Source: Dermanyssus gallinae (Eukaryota > Arthropoda > Arachnida > Mesostigmata > Dermanyssidae). Taken from it: a stretch of 64,000 bases of DNA. Below, in pieces: positions 34,277-46,944 of this stretch (position 1 is its first letter; each line of letters opens with the position of its first letter). Location of the stretch: positions 2,129,001 through 2,193,000 of the forward strand of contig QVRM01006416.1 of assembly GCA_003439945.1 (NCBI GenBank). The letters are read 5' to 3'. A program made the translations under genes and the position numbers. The notes under the pieces were generated by a model. It was not told where the DNA came from and made no database searches. It saw only the letters and a list, made by a program, of their open reading frames with translations.

Positions 34277-35420
34277 CTAGGTTGATCCATGAGCCCGTTT
34301 AGATTTTTTACCTATATTTGAAGACACATGTCGTTACAACAGAAAGCTTATATCAAACGCTGTATTGCCCATTCTGTTCAACTACCTTAGCCCAACGTTC
34401 AGGCAAGCCCATGATTCCATCCCTCCAGGAGGTAGCGTCCTGACTTCCGAAGTAAATTTAATACCATCCAAAGAATCGAATTGTTTGCCATTTAGAAAAT
34501 TTTGAGTGGACCAAAACGGTAATTCGATGAAGCAGGGTCGGGACTATACGTAGGATGTAGCAAAATGTTCCTTCCAAATTCCATAAACCTCTTAGTGGTG
34601 AGCAACGATGTGTGCGGTCTTGCGTTCCCGTGATGAAAAAGCACTGCTCGTCTGTTCACCAGTTCCGGCCGCTCCTGGTCAATTTTCCTCTTCAAGTTGT
34701 CCAGTTGTTGACAGTTCTTTGTCGTATTGACCGTTTCGTTTGGTTGCAGCAGCTCATAAAATATCACTTCCTTCAAATCTCATCAAACATTTAAAATCAC
34801 TTTCCCTATATGGGGTCTGGGCTTGGCAGTTGTTTGGGGTTTGCTCCCTTTTTAAGCCAAGCCCTCCTGTGGACAACGTTCTTATGATGTATCCACCTCC
34901 CATGCCCTGTCACCATAGCGCGGAGAAGGGGCGATCTTCGTTCTTTTTTTGGAGCTAATACTGTGCTGACTAGCCCACGCTTCCCCAGTTGTCGATTGCT
35001 TCGGAGAGCCCGTACGGCATCCACACATCCAACTTGCTGACGAATCCCTTGTCATGGAGATGCCTTTGAACCGATGTCTATGCTACGTCGACAATGGCCA
35101 CGAAACCCACACGAAGAGGTGTGGGTTTCGATCGACCACTGTTGTTAATGCGGCCGTGTCCACTGTCAAAGGCCGGCCGGACCGGTCTCGATCGGTAAGT
35201 CGCCTCGTTCCTAAATCGGACAAATCACTTTTGAACTGTCCTATCTGTTACTGCCTCTCCGCCATAGATCTGTAGCGAGCTGCCGCACGCAAACTAAGTT
35301 TGTCACGAGATATTCTACGGCACCCATTTCACAACTCGGTCATTGGTCGTTCGCATTTGTGCCGTTTATTTCAGAATCATTTGAAATGAGGAACTTTTAA
35401 ATGTTTAGAGAGTATCGAAA
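34277..35420 (-). pseudogene. mariner-family transposase relic
   Basis: Mariner transposases cut and paste DNA at TA sites using a DD34D triad. The minus strand encodes, through several frameshifts, RSGRPLTVD (about 35180), VTGHGRWI (about 34915), EVIFYELL, NARPHTSL, YSPDPASSNYRF and GIMGLPERWAKVVEQNGQY (about 34410), all in canonical order. Each catalytic Asp position is altered: VTGD to VTGH, QDNARPH to HGNARPH, and PSDY to SSNY. One end (ctaggttgatccatgagccc) directly follows the TA tract. I could not find its inverted partner at the other end, so 35420 is approximate. The copy is dead. Confidence 0.82.
35101..35130. repeat. Perfect 12-bp inverted repeat with 6-nt loop
   Basis: cgaaacccacac and gtgtgggtttcg flank gaagag inside the decayed mariner, at a place where the protein match is poor. 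Confidence 0.85.
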
Positions 35421-36149
35421 TGGACGCTGGCCACGTTCGTGGAAAGACAAGAAACTCTGGACAATTAGAACGTTATCATTAGAACAGTCTAATGCAACCA
35501 AGTGGTATTTATATCACTGGTTGAAATAGCACCTGGTGTATGTAAAAAATATATTATAATCAGCCCTTTTTCTTAGAAAGTTGTTATGTTCGATGTCGAA
35601 CAATTGCCCAAGCAAACCGACACGTCCAACCTGATGTCATGCGCTCTTACTACATTATTGGAATAAAGCGTCGACAGGAGAACGACCATGCTCAATGCTA
35701 CCAGTCCTTCTGGTAGAGGTGAGGGTGCGTGTGTCTTGAGATAGACATGGCGTGGCTCCAAGTCGAGCGTTTTCATATTCTAGCGTTTTCATGGCTACGT
35801 CGTCAAGTTTGCGTAGTTTATCGGTCCAGTCGCTCAGGCCCACTCCTCTTAATATGTGAGTTAACCTGAAGTCTGAAAAGAAAGAACGGAGTGAAGGAAG
35901 AAGCCGCTATGCGAACTAACTTTAATAGTTTTTGTCGGTCGACTGCATGCATGTCTGAACATAGCGAGCTACTTATCCAGGTCGTCAAGCACACCCTTAA
36001 TTAGAACGCCAACAGTAATGTTATTTCGTATTAGTGTGATTCCTCTAGTAATTCCGAATCCTTACGGATGATCACTATTAGACCAGACAGAAGCTACATG
36101 AGCGTGACAGACACAGAGTTCCCTGTCCGCGTTAAGCTTTCAGACAGAA

Positions 36150-36490
36150 ATAATGTTTTGCACCTTGCTGAGAACCGCCTTTCCCCGAAGACTCCGCTAT
36201 TGAACTACCATAAATTGAGTGGGCATCTTAGCGATGCGACCAGATCATAAACCGCTAGGCAGAACAAGGGTGATCCCAGCAGGTTGCCTTGATGTACCTG
36301 ACATAAAGATCTCACCTAATGGAAGCTTTCTGGTCGGCCGCCCGGGCGTAATTGTACATGTGGCGAGTCTTCTGACCAATCATTTTCAATAAGTTGTTTC
36401 TCTATATAGTGTTGAACGCGGTCCCAAAATGTCTTTTTAATATAACTGTCGGCTGAAAGAGATCCTAAGTAAGGCCTATGCTAAGTACAA
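36150..36490 (-). pseudogene. RT-palm fragment related to the RLE elements
   Basis: A minus-strand frame near 36330-36240 reads QGNLLGSPLFCLAVYDLVAS, aligning with QGDPLGPALFSLGISGLVAQ of element C (460-480). Upstream sequence is interrupted by stops. No endonuclease part is recognisable nearby. Open minus-strand frames at 35573-35843 may be downstream remnants but carry no motif. Confidence 0.55.
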
Positions 36491-36831
36491 CCTAATTTAT
36501 ATATCAGCGTTTATCGCGAACCCTAGTAAAAAAGAGTTTTCGTAAATATCTTTACTGGAGGGACCGCGAATACGGATTTTCGAAGCCAGCCGTCGGATGC
36601 ACGATAAATAAGCAATACGTCTTAGCGATATATCGGCCTTCCTTAGCAAAAATAGCTTTGCTCTAAAGAAGAGAAGCTTCCATTCTTCAAGGTCGGCGGC
36701 GGCTAATCTTAACAGTTCCACGGTCAGGTCAACAAGCTGAGTCTAATCCTAACATCCTGACCTAAAATGTAGTCGAGCTGACGTACTCTTAAAAAAATAT
36801 ATATAAGATATTTTAAAAAATTACCTAAAAA

Positions 36832-36835
<4 letters not shown>

Positions 36836-36862
<27 letters not shown>
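36836..36862. repeat. (TA)n microsatellite
   Basis: Pure TA run. Confidence 0.9.
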
Positions 36863-36866
<4 letters not shown>

Positions 36867-37129
36867 CAAAGTAAGACACCTGAAAAGTGGAGAAAAGCTT
36901 CTTGAACCCAGTATGCAATACAAGCAAACAGGAGACGCTAGTGACCTACAAACTCTGAGCACTCTGTACAAAATACTTACATATCTCGTCGTGTTAATGT
37001 TATATATTAGCGCTAGAAAAACCTTCCCGTTGAGCAACACGGAATTCTCTCTGGGCGATCAACTAAATGCTCTGTCAACGTCCTGCTGGGCTATGTGAAA
37101 CGTCAACGTAACATCCCTAACGTAAAGAA

Positions 37130-37800
37130 ATGATTTACACCGCATTCATAGATTTCATACACCGCATTTGATTCTGTCCCAAGGGACCGTCTTTTAGAAA
37201 CCATTCGTAGCAAAGTCTCAATACGAGAAGCAATGTACAACCTTGTCCGGGACATGCTTCATCAAAACTCTATCATTAAGTTAGGAACGAAGATCGTTAT
37301 GCCAAGAACACCATAACGCACACGGTAGGATTGGCTCAAAGAGAAACTGCTACTCCATTCCTCTCTATAATGTACATAGCAACCCTGTCGGAACTTCTAC
37401 GCAGATTACCTAGTCATCCTCGCAAAGTCTCGTGAACACCTGCAGTATTTTCTGAACGAAACAGCCAAGGTGCAAACAGTCTAACATTCAGCATGGCTAA
37501 AACAAGAGGCTAACCTTGGAGTCCTGTTTTAGCCGAGGAGGGGCATACGCCACAGCCGATCGCCGCATCAAAATGAATGCCACTGCATTGGAGGTCGTCA
37601 GCCACTTTCCTTATCTCGGTGTTACACTGGCACCGCGACCCTCTTTTAGCAGACATGTGAAGATAACACCAGCCAGGGCAACCGTCAGCGGCCATGCTGC
37701 CACAAGGACTGTTGGGAAAATCCTAGATATCTTAACATGTCCGGCCCTTGGTGCATTGAAGATATACCTCAGGTTAAGTTCCAAGCCCGTAGGGGACGGA
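37130..37800 (+). pseudogene. Non-LTR reverse transcriptase relic M
   Basis: Plus-strand pieces in several frames give AFIDF, then FDSVPRDRLLETIRSK (palm motif A), FYADYLVILAKSREHLQ (motif C, with the second catalytic Asp changed to Tyr), and FPYLGVTLAPRPSFSRHV (thumb). The order fits an R1/jockey-like RT. Frameshifts and the lost Asp make it dead. It ends about 60 bp before a SINE copy. Confidence 0.65.
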
Positions 37801-37864
37801 GGATAGTCTAGAATTAAAAACAACCTCCTTAAAAAATGTTTTAATTCTAGGGCAACCGCAACTT

Positions 37865-38042
37865 GTCGAGTCTGGTGGCGTGGGGGGTGCATTCGCCTGC
37901 GCCTCGCCACCGCAAGAGACACATAGGCGCGCGGGATGGAACCCCACCATTGCACATTTGTATTTATGAGGGTCCGCCTATGAAGCAAAGCGAAAAGCAG
38001 TACCGTGCTCGTTACATTTTGGCTAAGGGTCAGCCCGAAAAG
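37865..38042 (+). mobile_element. tRNA-derived SINE, family 1 (reference-like copy)
   Basis: The head starts gtcgagtctggtggcgtggg (A box about 37874-37884), with a B-box-like gggatggaaccc at 37933-37944. The body ends with ggctaagggtcagcccg. It is the fullest plus-strand copy, about 178 bp. Confidence 0.78.
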
Positions 38043-38712
38043 TTTATTTTTAGGCCAACGTTAACTATTGTGCTTCTCGGCGAACTTCGAGATAACAACA
38101 TGAAAACAACGCTAAATATATTAAGGCTATAAGCTGTCCCGTTTGTACGTTACGGCCTGCCTGCAATTGTGCCTTTTCTCACAATAAGCGATCTCAAAAA
38201 GGTTGGACCGTTTAAAGGCATTTCTTTTGTTTACCAAACGCATGCTAGGTCTACGCAAAAACGCATCTGCTACGTTCGCGTGCGTTGACCTATGGCGCGA
38301 ACGGATCCTTACAGAAGATTTTGCCCTCGACGGACTACGACTTAGTGAGGCTGTACTTAGAGTTGGAACTTTCGGGGTATACGCAACATGAAGTTTGCGT
38401 CCAATAACAACACGGACGGACCAGCGTTTTGCTTGCTCGGACAAATGAAAGAGGGGAGCTCAGAAAAACCAACCACTGGTTTGTTGTCAGTGACATAGTG
38501 CGGCTACGATCATCACATGTGTTCGAGTCACCAGCGTTTTGAGGTGGACGATGGTTGTATATGTAGATTTTGTAGAGAATGTGATATTGATACATACCAT
38601 ACACGTGTATGCACTGAAATTGACACAGTGTCGCTACAACCACGTGCACACTACATAAGATCAGTGCAGATTTTGCATAACAACCAATGTATACCGCTAA
38701 CGATATTAAGGT

Positions 38713-38783
<71 letters not shown>

Positions 38784-39329
38784 GAAAGTTGTTTACAGGA
38801 GAAACGTGTTCGAAAAAAGTCGAAAACGAAAACTTAATATATATATATATATATATATATTAAGCAATACACGGCTAGTTTGATCTCGAGAGATACTGAA
38901 CGACGATAGTTTAGGGTGCTTTTATAGCTACGCCGGAAGCTGCGCCGGTGACAAGTTTATGTCACCAAGTTTCAATAATAGGAGCAAATGTATCTACTAT
39001 ATGTACGTGCATATGTGTATATATAACTAAATATACATATGTTAATACGTTGAAGCCTATTTACCTGCCGACACGCCACTATTCACTTAGGATCTGACGG
39101 TTTGATCTTCCGGCATAAACAACGTAGCAGACTAGAAACGGAAGCTAACGCATAATGGATGGCAATGTCTTTGCAACGGAAGTAAAGCAAAACCACAAAT
39201 AGGAGGGGGGGAGGCAACGGTGGCCAGTTATTCAGGAACCCAGCAAAGCCTGTGGTTAGGTTTCGGGGTGCTGTGATATAGAAATCCTCTTATATTACTC
39301 AACACACGTGTCGCGATCCCTGCCCTTGT
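38043..39329. other. No recognisable gene; long (TA)n tracts
   Basis: TA tracts at about 38714-38782 (with CATATACATA interruptions) and 38838-38861. The intervening 55 bp and flanks are unassigned. Confidence 0.45.
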
Positions 39330-39393
39330 TGACCTACCTATTGTAGAATCATGTACTATTTGACAAAAATAAATGAACACCAATAAATTAATA

Positions 39394-39451
<58 letters not shown>

Positions 39452-39499
39452 ATCCACCTATTGTAGAATTATGTACTATTTGACAAAAATAAATGAACA

Positions 39500-39539
<40 letters not shown>

Positions 39540-39590
39540 ATCCACCTATTGTAGAATTATGTACTATTTGACAAAAATAAATGAACACCA

Positions 39591-39631
<41 letters not shown>

Positions 39632-39650
39632 ATTCACTTATTGGGGTATA
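39330..39650. repeat. Tandem repeat of a ~55-bp unit plus (TA)n
   Basis: Three units begin cacctattgtagaat (the first as tacctattgtagaat), continue tatgtactatttgacaaaaa and taaatgaacaccaat, and each is followed by a TA run of different length (about 56, 34 and 36 bp) and ttgtat. The units are almost identical, so the duplications are recent. Confidence 0.88.
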
Positions 39651-41311
39651 TTCACGTCACATTGTTTAGGTAGGCAATTAAACGTTTTAGACGAACACGG
39701 TAGTGTTTGGCGGCATGCACGAACCCCAGCGAGAACGGGAATAGCCCACGAAATATCTGAAACTAAAAACAAATTATTGGGCAGCACCTGCTAAGATCAA
39801 CTTTGCAATCTTTCGCCCCCAAAATGCCTTATATCGAATTGACAGCATTAAGGCGGTAAGTTATTCGGGGAAACGAAAAATAACCTTGTAGATTGAAAGT
39901 GGTCGACGCCTGCTGGTTAGACGATTTATCAGCTCACTGTCGAGCAGTAACACGAGACTCCATTAAGCCAATGCCTCTGCCATAAGAATAGTCACCAGCA
40001 ATGCGTACGAACAGTTGGCAACACGATAACTTCAGGCACCAATAAGCAGCATTTCAATGACCATAACCAACAGTCAGAGGCAGTGGCTACGTCTGATCAC
40101 ATTAACAGACTGCTTGGCGTATAGTTAAATGGGCCCACAGTCTGGTCGTACACACTTGTCGGGTTGATGCTGGAAGTTTGTGCCGTTTTGTGCCTAAAGT
40201 GTCCGTCGTCGATGAAACATCCTGCCAGCGATCAACGAGCTTTGTGATCTTTCTAATTTTCATGATTTCTTGACACGAAGATATATTGCATCTCATTTCG
40301 GACATCCTTGAAAGACTAACATTTTTTCCAATAAAAAAGTTTCGCATAGGCCGCAATAACTTATAGTTCGAATGCGCAAGGAAGATCCCACTTCCAGAGC
40401 GTGGAAATTATTTCAAAAATGCCTGGACTTTGTTGTATCTTAGCACGCAGAACGTAACTTTCGAGAAAAGATTCGAGGGTGCACTGATTTTCCGGTTTAT
40501 AGTCCAGGCTAAAATCTCCCTGCGGTACTTGGCAAATGTGCCCATAGATTTAATCTATGAAAATCGTTTTTGTCAAGTTGACAAAAAATCCGCTGCTTCC
40601 ATTCCATGGATGATTTTCTGACAGCAGCGCACACTTCTAGTGGCATTATTACGAACACAACACAGTACACGCTATTGTCGTACAGAAATATGTGCAAAGT
40701 AACTAAAAAACGAATTGCTCTGCTAGAAAGACGGAGGTACATCGATATATCAGAACAGAAATTTTTAAGGCATTCCTGCTACACGTTTTGTCCTGTAAAC
40801 AACTTTCCCGGCCACCTTTTGATTTTGATTCTGACAACATAAACGAGTGGCGACTTCGTCACGTTATTGTTATTATCCAATTACGGAATAGCAGGATTGC
40901 ACGCACACTGGCTCACACGCGCACGCGACTAACAGAATATGAAACCGTCTGAACTAAAGGCGTGGCAGACGCGCGCAGAGAACGGGCCAACACCGATGGG
41001 ATTTAGCCGTCAACGCCTACAGGGACCTCAGATCCGATAACTCTGAAGGATTTTTCCCTAGCCAGGCTAGGGAAATCTGTCACGAAAGACAGCAGAGTTA
41101 AGATGGGCACATCTCTCTGGTATAAAGTTTGCATTTGTGATGCACACAGGAGAGCGTAAGGGCAGCACACGCTTTGCCGCTAACCTTGCGTCTACTCGAT
41201 CAACGCTGTTAGAGGAATACATATTTGCAAGGTGAAAAAGAGTATTTCGCACTTGTATATCTATATATAAATATATGTCTATGCGGGAAACAACAAAGAT
41301 ATATTAATATA
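39651..41311. other. No recognisable gene
   Basis: Unassigned sequence with short frames. Short TA-like runs lie near 41260-41310. Confidence 0.45.
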
Positions 41312-41878
41312 CAGGGTGTTGCAGACATTTTTTAGAATAGAAATAGGGAATTGTAGAGCTCGTTAAAGCAAATATTTTTTTCCAATGAAACATGGTCTCT
41401 GAGAAGTCTTGTTTCGGAGTGAGAGCGAAATTACTACAATTCGTGACACTAGTGTTTTTGCCCGACATAGGAGCATAAAATGTGCTGTTGCGAGACAACC
41501 ACCTAGACAGAAACTAAACACACTGTCGTGTTCCTGAGAAAATACTAAACACACTGTCGTGTCCCTTCCGAAGGGCATATAAGGCCGATCAGAAGATGCG
41601 ACACGGTCGTTTAAAAGAGAATTCGTCAAAAATGAAGTTATTTATTAGCTTTTACGCCGAATACTTCAGAATCATAACCCTACGACCACCCACGTGTTCA
41701 AAGCTAACATATTCAGCAAGTGCACATTTCATGACGATCATTTTGGTACCAAACTTATGGCAATGCGGAGTAATTACGATTTTTCGGAGGGCATGTCCAG
41801 ATTAAGTGCATGTAAAATGACTGTGGCGACGTTCACTACCGCCGACGTGTCGCGCGACAGCCGCAGCGCGTCATTTTT
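41312..41878 (+). mobile_element. Left half of the fold-back DNA element, fused to a Tc3-like copy
   Basis: Matches the left arm and loop of the 6022-7084 element, from the terminus (cagggtgttgcag) through gaattgtagagctcgtt and ggagggcatgtcc to the loop (gacgtgtcgcgcgacagccg). The right arm is absent: after tcattttt at 41878 the sequence becomes Tc3-like. A roughly 30-bp direct duplication (ctaaacacactgtcgtgt twice) lies at 41514-41565. Confidence 0.78.
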
Positions 41879-42955
41879 GTCACTAGCAAGATGCATGTCT
41901 TAACGAGTGAATTAAGCAAATTAACGACGTTTGGGCTCATTTAACGGCTCGACAAAAACAAAGGCAGACCCCCTACCAGAAGTTTTTTTCTGTCGAAACG
42001 ATAGGCTTAGGCTGGCGCCTCATGGGTGAAGAAAAGGCCCTTATCAAGGCTTATAAGGACATCGGCCTCTCTAATCGCAAAATTTCCCGTTAACTGGGGC
42101 ATTGTGCCCAAGTAATAAATAACTTTGTTAATTTAGGTAAAAAATACGCCGTAAAAAAGAGTTCCGGGCGTCCAAATTCTATTTCGGAAGGAAACAAGCT
42201 GCAATTCTGAAGAAAGCGTCGAACTCTACGCCCTCTGCGAGGGCAATTGCGGCGGCGGTCGACGTGCAAAATATGCAAAACTTCCTCAGGACACATTGGC
42301 AAAAAACACAAGAAAAAACAACGATTGACCACTGACCGATGAAAGCTCGTCTTGACTTCGCCTACGATAAAATGTCATGAACCACTGAGTGCCCCCGATA
42401 CGATGTCATGGACCACTGAGTGACACAGAGTGCTCTTTTTGGATGAAAAAAGCTTAACTTTGATGAATCGGATCGATTTTACTATTATTCGCACGATGTC
42501 CGCAAGGAAAAACGAATTTTGTCAAAACGTCACTCAGATGGCAGTGGTGATCTGGGCTGCTGTCGGGTATTATATAAAGTCGCCGATTGTGTTTTTAGAC
42601 GGCCGTGTTTATTCGACGCGCTACGGGGATTTACTAAAAGAGCAATGATGAATCGGCGCCTTTTGAGAACGTCACATTGAAGACCTTCGCTGGCCTGCAC
42701 TCTCACCTGATCTTAAAATGATCCAGAATGTGTGAAGCTGGCTTGAACAATAAGTTTACACCGATAAAACAATTTTCGAGACTTGGGACGAGCTCTTGCA
42801 AAACGTCGCCTTAATAAAAACGGTGATAAAAAGGTGTCACGTGAGGTTAAGAATCAGCTGTCCGTGTTCTTGCTTGATGGTAGCCCCCGCTTTTATGGAC
42901 CCGGTGCGAGCGGTATATCATCAAGGTTCCTTGCAACGTTAAAACGGTAAGATCC
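41879..42955 (+). pseudogene. Tc3-like transposase relic, copy 1
   Basis: The sequence parallels copy 2 (43014-44301, opposite strand) from the inverted-repeat interior onward. Protein traces in order: a paired-like helix-turn-helix region (AYKDIGLSNRKIS), KKSSGRPNSISE, then VLFLDEKSLTL-like and VVIWAAVGYYIKSPIVFLD in the catalytic domain. A stop interrupts the helix-turn-helix and further frameshifts follow. The 5' terminus is missing at the fusion with the fold-back half, and no inverted 3' end is visible before the TA tract at 42963. Dead copy. Confidence 0.72.
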
Positions 42956-42962
42956 ATAATTT

Positions 42963-42963
42963 G

Positions 42964-42995
<32 letters not shown>

Positions 42996-43013
42996 TATAC
43001 ATATGTATATATA
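42963..43013. repeat. (TA)n between the two Tc3-like copies
   Basis: TA run with ACATA interruptions, ending in the TA that borders the second copy. Confidence 0.9.
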
Positions 43014-44298
43014 CAGTTCGCGAAAAAAACAGGCACTCATTTTTGCAGCATTACACACCAGCATTATTACCAATCGTGTGAACACTACAGTGATACGTGC
43101 TCTTTAGAGTAACAGCGGAGACTTCCATCGACATTTGGGTTCTCGGATTACTTTGAAACACGAAATCTCCACATTCAGCACAGCTACACTGTGAAAAAAT
43201 GATACAGCCACTAGCAATATGCTGATCTTAGCGAGTAAATTCAGCGTAATAACGACGTTTAAGGTTTTCACGGCTCGACGGAAACAAAAGCAGACACATC
43301 GAGTGCACCCAGCAACCATACTTGATACTCAATGAAGTTCCGGTTATGTCGGATAACCTCAAAAATGCGGTTTGGTATAGTGTTAAACAAATTGCGAATG
43401 ACGAATCCTGCGAGAGCTCGCCCCAAGCCTTTACAATAGCTTCTTTAAGTTCTACCTGGTTGTTTTTCATTGATGTAAACCTTTCGGGCAAACTAGCCTC
43501 ACACATCCTTGATGATATTAAGATCAGGTGAGACTGCGGGCCAGCGTAGGATTTCAATGTGACGTTATTCAAACCAGCTTTCGATACTGGGGCGTTATCG
43601 TGTTGGAAAACGAAGTCGGGCCCTACCCCCATCACAAAATGTCCGATTGCTCCTCTAGTAGACCCCTATAGCGCGCTGAATTAGCATGAGCATCTAAAGA
43701 CACAATTAACGACTTTGTATGATACCCGACAGCGGCCCAGATCATCACTGAAGCGCCACCTGAGTCCACGCTTTCGTCGTTCGGAAATGGCATTTGGATG
43801 CCCGGAAGACTTACGGCGTAGTTTTCATTTAAATCCACGATATAGTTCACTACTTGGGGACAACCCCCCAATCGACACGAAATTTCGCGATTCGAGAGGC
43901 CGACGTCCTTATAAGCCTTGATTTGGGCCTATTCGTCACTCCTGGCGCCGGCCCCGGCCTATCGTTTCAACACAGAAAAACTTTTGGTAGAAGGTCTGCC
44001 TTTGTTTCCGTCGAGCCATAAAATGAGCTCAAACGTCGTTATTCCGCTCAAGTCACTTGCTAAAACATGCATTTTTCTAGTGGCGGTATCATTTTTTTGC
44101 AACGGTATAGCTGTCTCAAATGTGGAAATCTCGTGTTTCAAAGTAATCCGAGATCCCAAATTTTGATGAAAGTCTCCGCTGTTACTCTATGAGCAAGTAT
44201 TGCTGTAGTATTTACACGACTGGTTATAATGAATGCGTGTAATGTGGTAAAAATTAAACAAAGAATAATAAAAAGGTGGCTGTATCTTCTTTCGTGGA

Positions 44299-44301
<3 letters not shown>
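43014..44301 (-). mobile_element. Tc3-like DNA transposon with ~0.3-kb terminal inverted repeats, copy 2
   Basis: The ends are CAG(T)TCGCGAAA at 43014 and, inverted, CAGTCCACGAAAG at 44301, each directly flanked by TA. Arms 43014-43295 and 43995-44301 are imperfect reverse complements; shared phrases include gagtaacagcggagac and tcggattactttgaaacacg. Known Tc3 also has long (about 460 bp) inverted repeats. The minus strand between the arms encodes a decayed transposase: SVMIWAAVGYHTKSLIVSLD, then VFQHDNAPVSKA with the catalytic Asp kept, then a C-terminal region (RMCEASLPERFTSM). The third acidic motif is not recognisable in the main frame. Two overlapping frames indicate a frameshift near 43635. 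Confidence 0.82.

Positions 44302-44361
<60 letters not shown>
44302..44361. repeat. (TA)30
   Basis: Pure TA tract immediately outside the Tc3-like element. Confidence 0.95.
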
Positions 44362-44364
<3 letters not shown>

Positions 44365-44671
44365 GAAAGCTGACTTAAAGCACATCCAGTTCAGTGACAG
44401 ACTACTCCTCAGGTTACTATATACAGCGTTAAATAAGTGATGATGATTACTTTTAGCTAATATTATTTTTGCAGTATCGAAATCTGCTGAATAACTTTTA
44501 TATGTAACAAAAACACTACATTTTGGCTGCGGTGCGGGAAACTTGCGCTACATAAACAACAACAAAAAAAGTAGCATAAAACTACTTTAACTATTGCATA
44601 AAAGAGATGTGTGCTACATAATTTATCATGGTTATTGAATTATAGCTTCCTGAATACGTAGTCCTGCAAGG

Positions 44672-44737
<66 letters not shown>

Positions 44738-44738
44738 G
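44672..44738. repeat. (ATA)n microsatellite
   Basis: About 22 ATA units with no retroelement inserted. Confidence 0.95.
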
Positions 44739-45860
44739 GCAAGTATTATTTGAATTTGCATGCGCCCATTTGGCGATTCACCAAACGAACAACCCATTTA
44801 CAAATTTGGGAGGTGTGACGAGGTTATTAAAGCGTACATTGAAAAAATGTGCCCTACCAATTCACAGTTTGTTAGTTGACGTAAAGCAGTTGCCTTGCTC
44901 GAAAAGTAAGTCTATGCTGGGAACAGCACCAGCTGATACGCTTTGAGGGCACCTAGCCCGCAGGCGCCCTATGAACGTCATGAACGCCGTGTGTTAACTT
45001 GAGTTCTTTGTGAGACAAACTTACCATTGTGCCAATATTTCCGTACGATAATCTACTGCCCAGAGAACAACACAGCTGTAAGTTGTAAGTTACGGAAATT
45101 TACATCTCACCTCTGAATCAATACTGTTATCTATACATCTTGTAAGAAATATTTCAGTGGTAGATGTCTATATCCCCCCCCCCCCCGCATTTTCTCTCCT
45201 TCCTTGACACTGATGAGCGCAATGCATGGGGGGAAGGGTGCAAATGAAAAACTACGTCAGCGTACTGTAGGCACAATTGATGTTGTTATTCAAACGTAAT
45301 CACCAAAGACCTGAGCACAGCTATACCGCTGTTTCACGAGCCGAAGGATTCCTCGTATTCAGACGTTCCCTGCAGGTGTGAGCAGAGCCAGTCCGCCACT
45401 GTATCCTTCATTTGTCGTCCGCTTTGTCTCTGTGATCTCAATCAGTGCCAACATTCGCATTGTGACACGCCGATTAGTTCTCACAAGGTCGTTCACCTCG
45501 TCGATAAATTCGGCCGCAATTACACTGCTAGCCTAGCCTTGCCTCGGGTCATTACTCAAACACTCCCGGCCTTTGCGAAAACGCGTCTCAGTTGCTGCAG
45601 TCCAGTTTTTACTAATTGTTTTGGTAACAACACCTCGCTGCTCCTTAATCCTCGAATTTGACAATGGTAAACGTTACGCTTACACACACGCACTGCCTGA
45701 TATTTACAGAATTGAGTGAGTTGGCAAAAAGACTAACTGTATAATACGGTCAACGAAATCATATACTTACATATATAATACGCACCGTAGCTTTACTAAC
45801 CATCTATCCTGCTCCCAAATAGGACACGTGTACTGGTCTTTCGCATTGCTGGGTACAATA

Positions 45861-45914
<54 letters not shown>

Positions 45915-46944
45915 ACTGACGAATTTGCACAAGAACGCTGATGACTCGTTTTTCAAATAAATACTAGTCTTATGATGAGTTGTGTATAAGCATACGTGTA
46001 CTCTTGAATAGGGCAGCTATGTGCTATGTGTGCATACGGCAAAAATACAACATTAACCGTTAGTGTGATCAGACACTCCTTCTAAACAAAGTCGTTACTG
46101 TATATTTCTGACAAGCATGACATTGTCGCGCTCGCTACCAGTGACTGCTTTAGCCTAAGCTTCTGTTTCACTGCCACAATTAATCATAATTTCATTGGAA
46201 TTTTCAATGTTTGCCCGGAAGAATTTTCAAAGATATTTGGTTATGACGAACCGCACAATTTTGGGCCGTGATTTTGCACAGGCTGTCATAGCTCCTGACA
46301 TGGCTATGTTGGGCGTGGACCCTGCACAAGTTCTACGTCCTCTTATGTTTGGGGGCCAATGCCTCCTTCGTTATTCCCGAGTTATATAATGAATGCCAAA
46401 TTATTATAACAATTGGCCCCGATGCCGAAGATACTGGCCCAGAACATCCCTGGCATCTTTCAAGAAAGAGGAACTCATCTTAGAAGACTGAATGCGGGTA
46501 CGCACAGTTGTCACAAGTGGGATACGTTTCCTTTCTCGACCAATGGGACTCAACCCCAGAGGTTGGACGTAAGTGCACTGCGACCCCTACCCACTTAAAC
46601 TGGAACACCACAGCTGAAACCATTAAAGCCATTTTACAGGAGAAAACGAGCGCCAACCACCTAAGGCGCCCCGCTCCCGTGGCTCCCGGGGAACACACCC
46701 GCCTGGAGTAGGCTTCTCGCCGGGCGGTCAATCCATTTTTTTTAATGTGAGAGATGATCAGGCAAAGTAACCTGGGGAGCCTGTAGGATAACATCCTACT
46801 CCTCCTACCACATCTATACTATTCTTTCTTTCTCCATTTATTTGTTGGCCTCAAGCCCTTTTTCATACATTCTTCGTCTTTCGTTTAAATTTAAAAGCTA
46901 TCCTGTGCTAATGAACCAACCAACACCAAGGCGGCGTTTGTGCT
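44739..46944. other. No recognisable gene; C14 run and (TA)n
   Basis: A run of about 14 C lies at 45173-45186 and a TA tract at 45864-45909. Short open frames at 46195-46710 have no recognisable domain. Confidence 0.45.
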
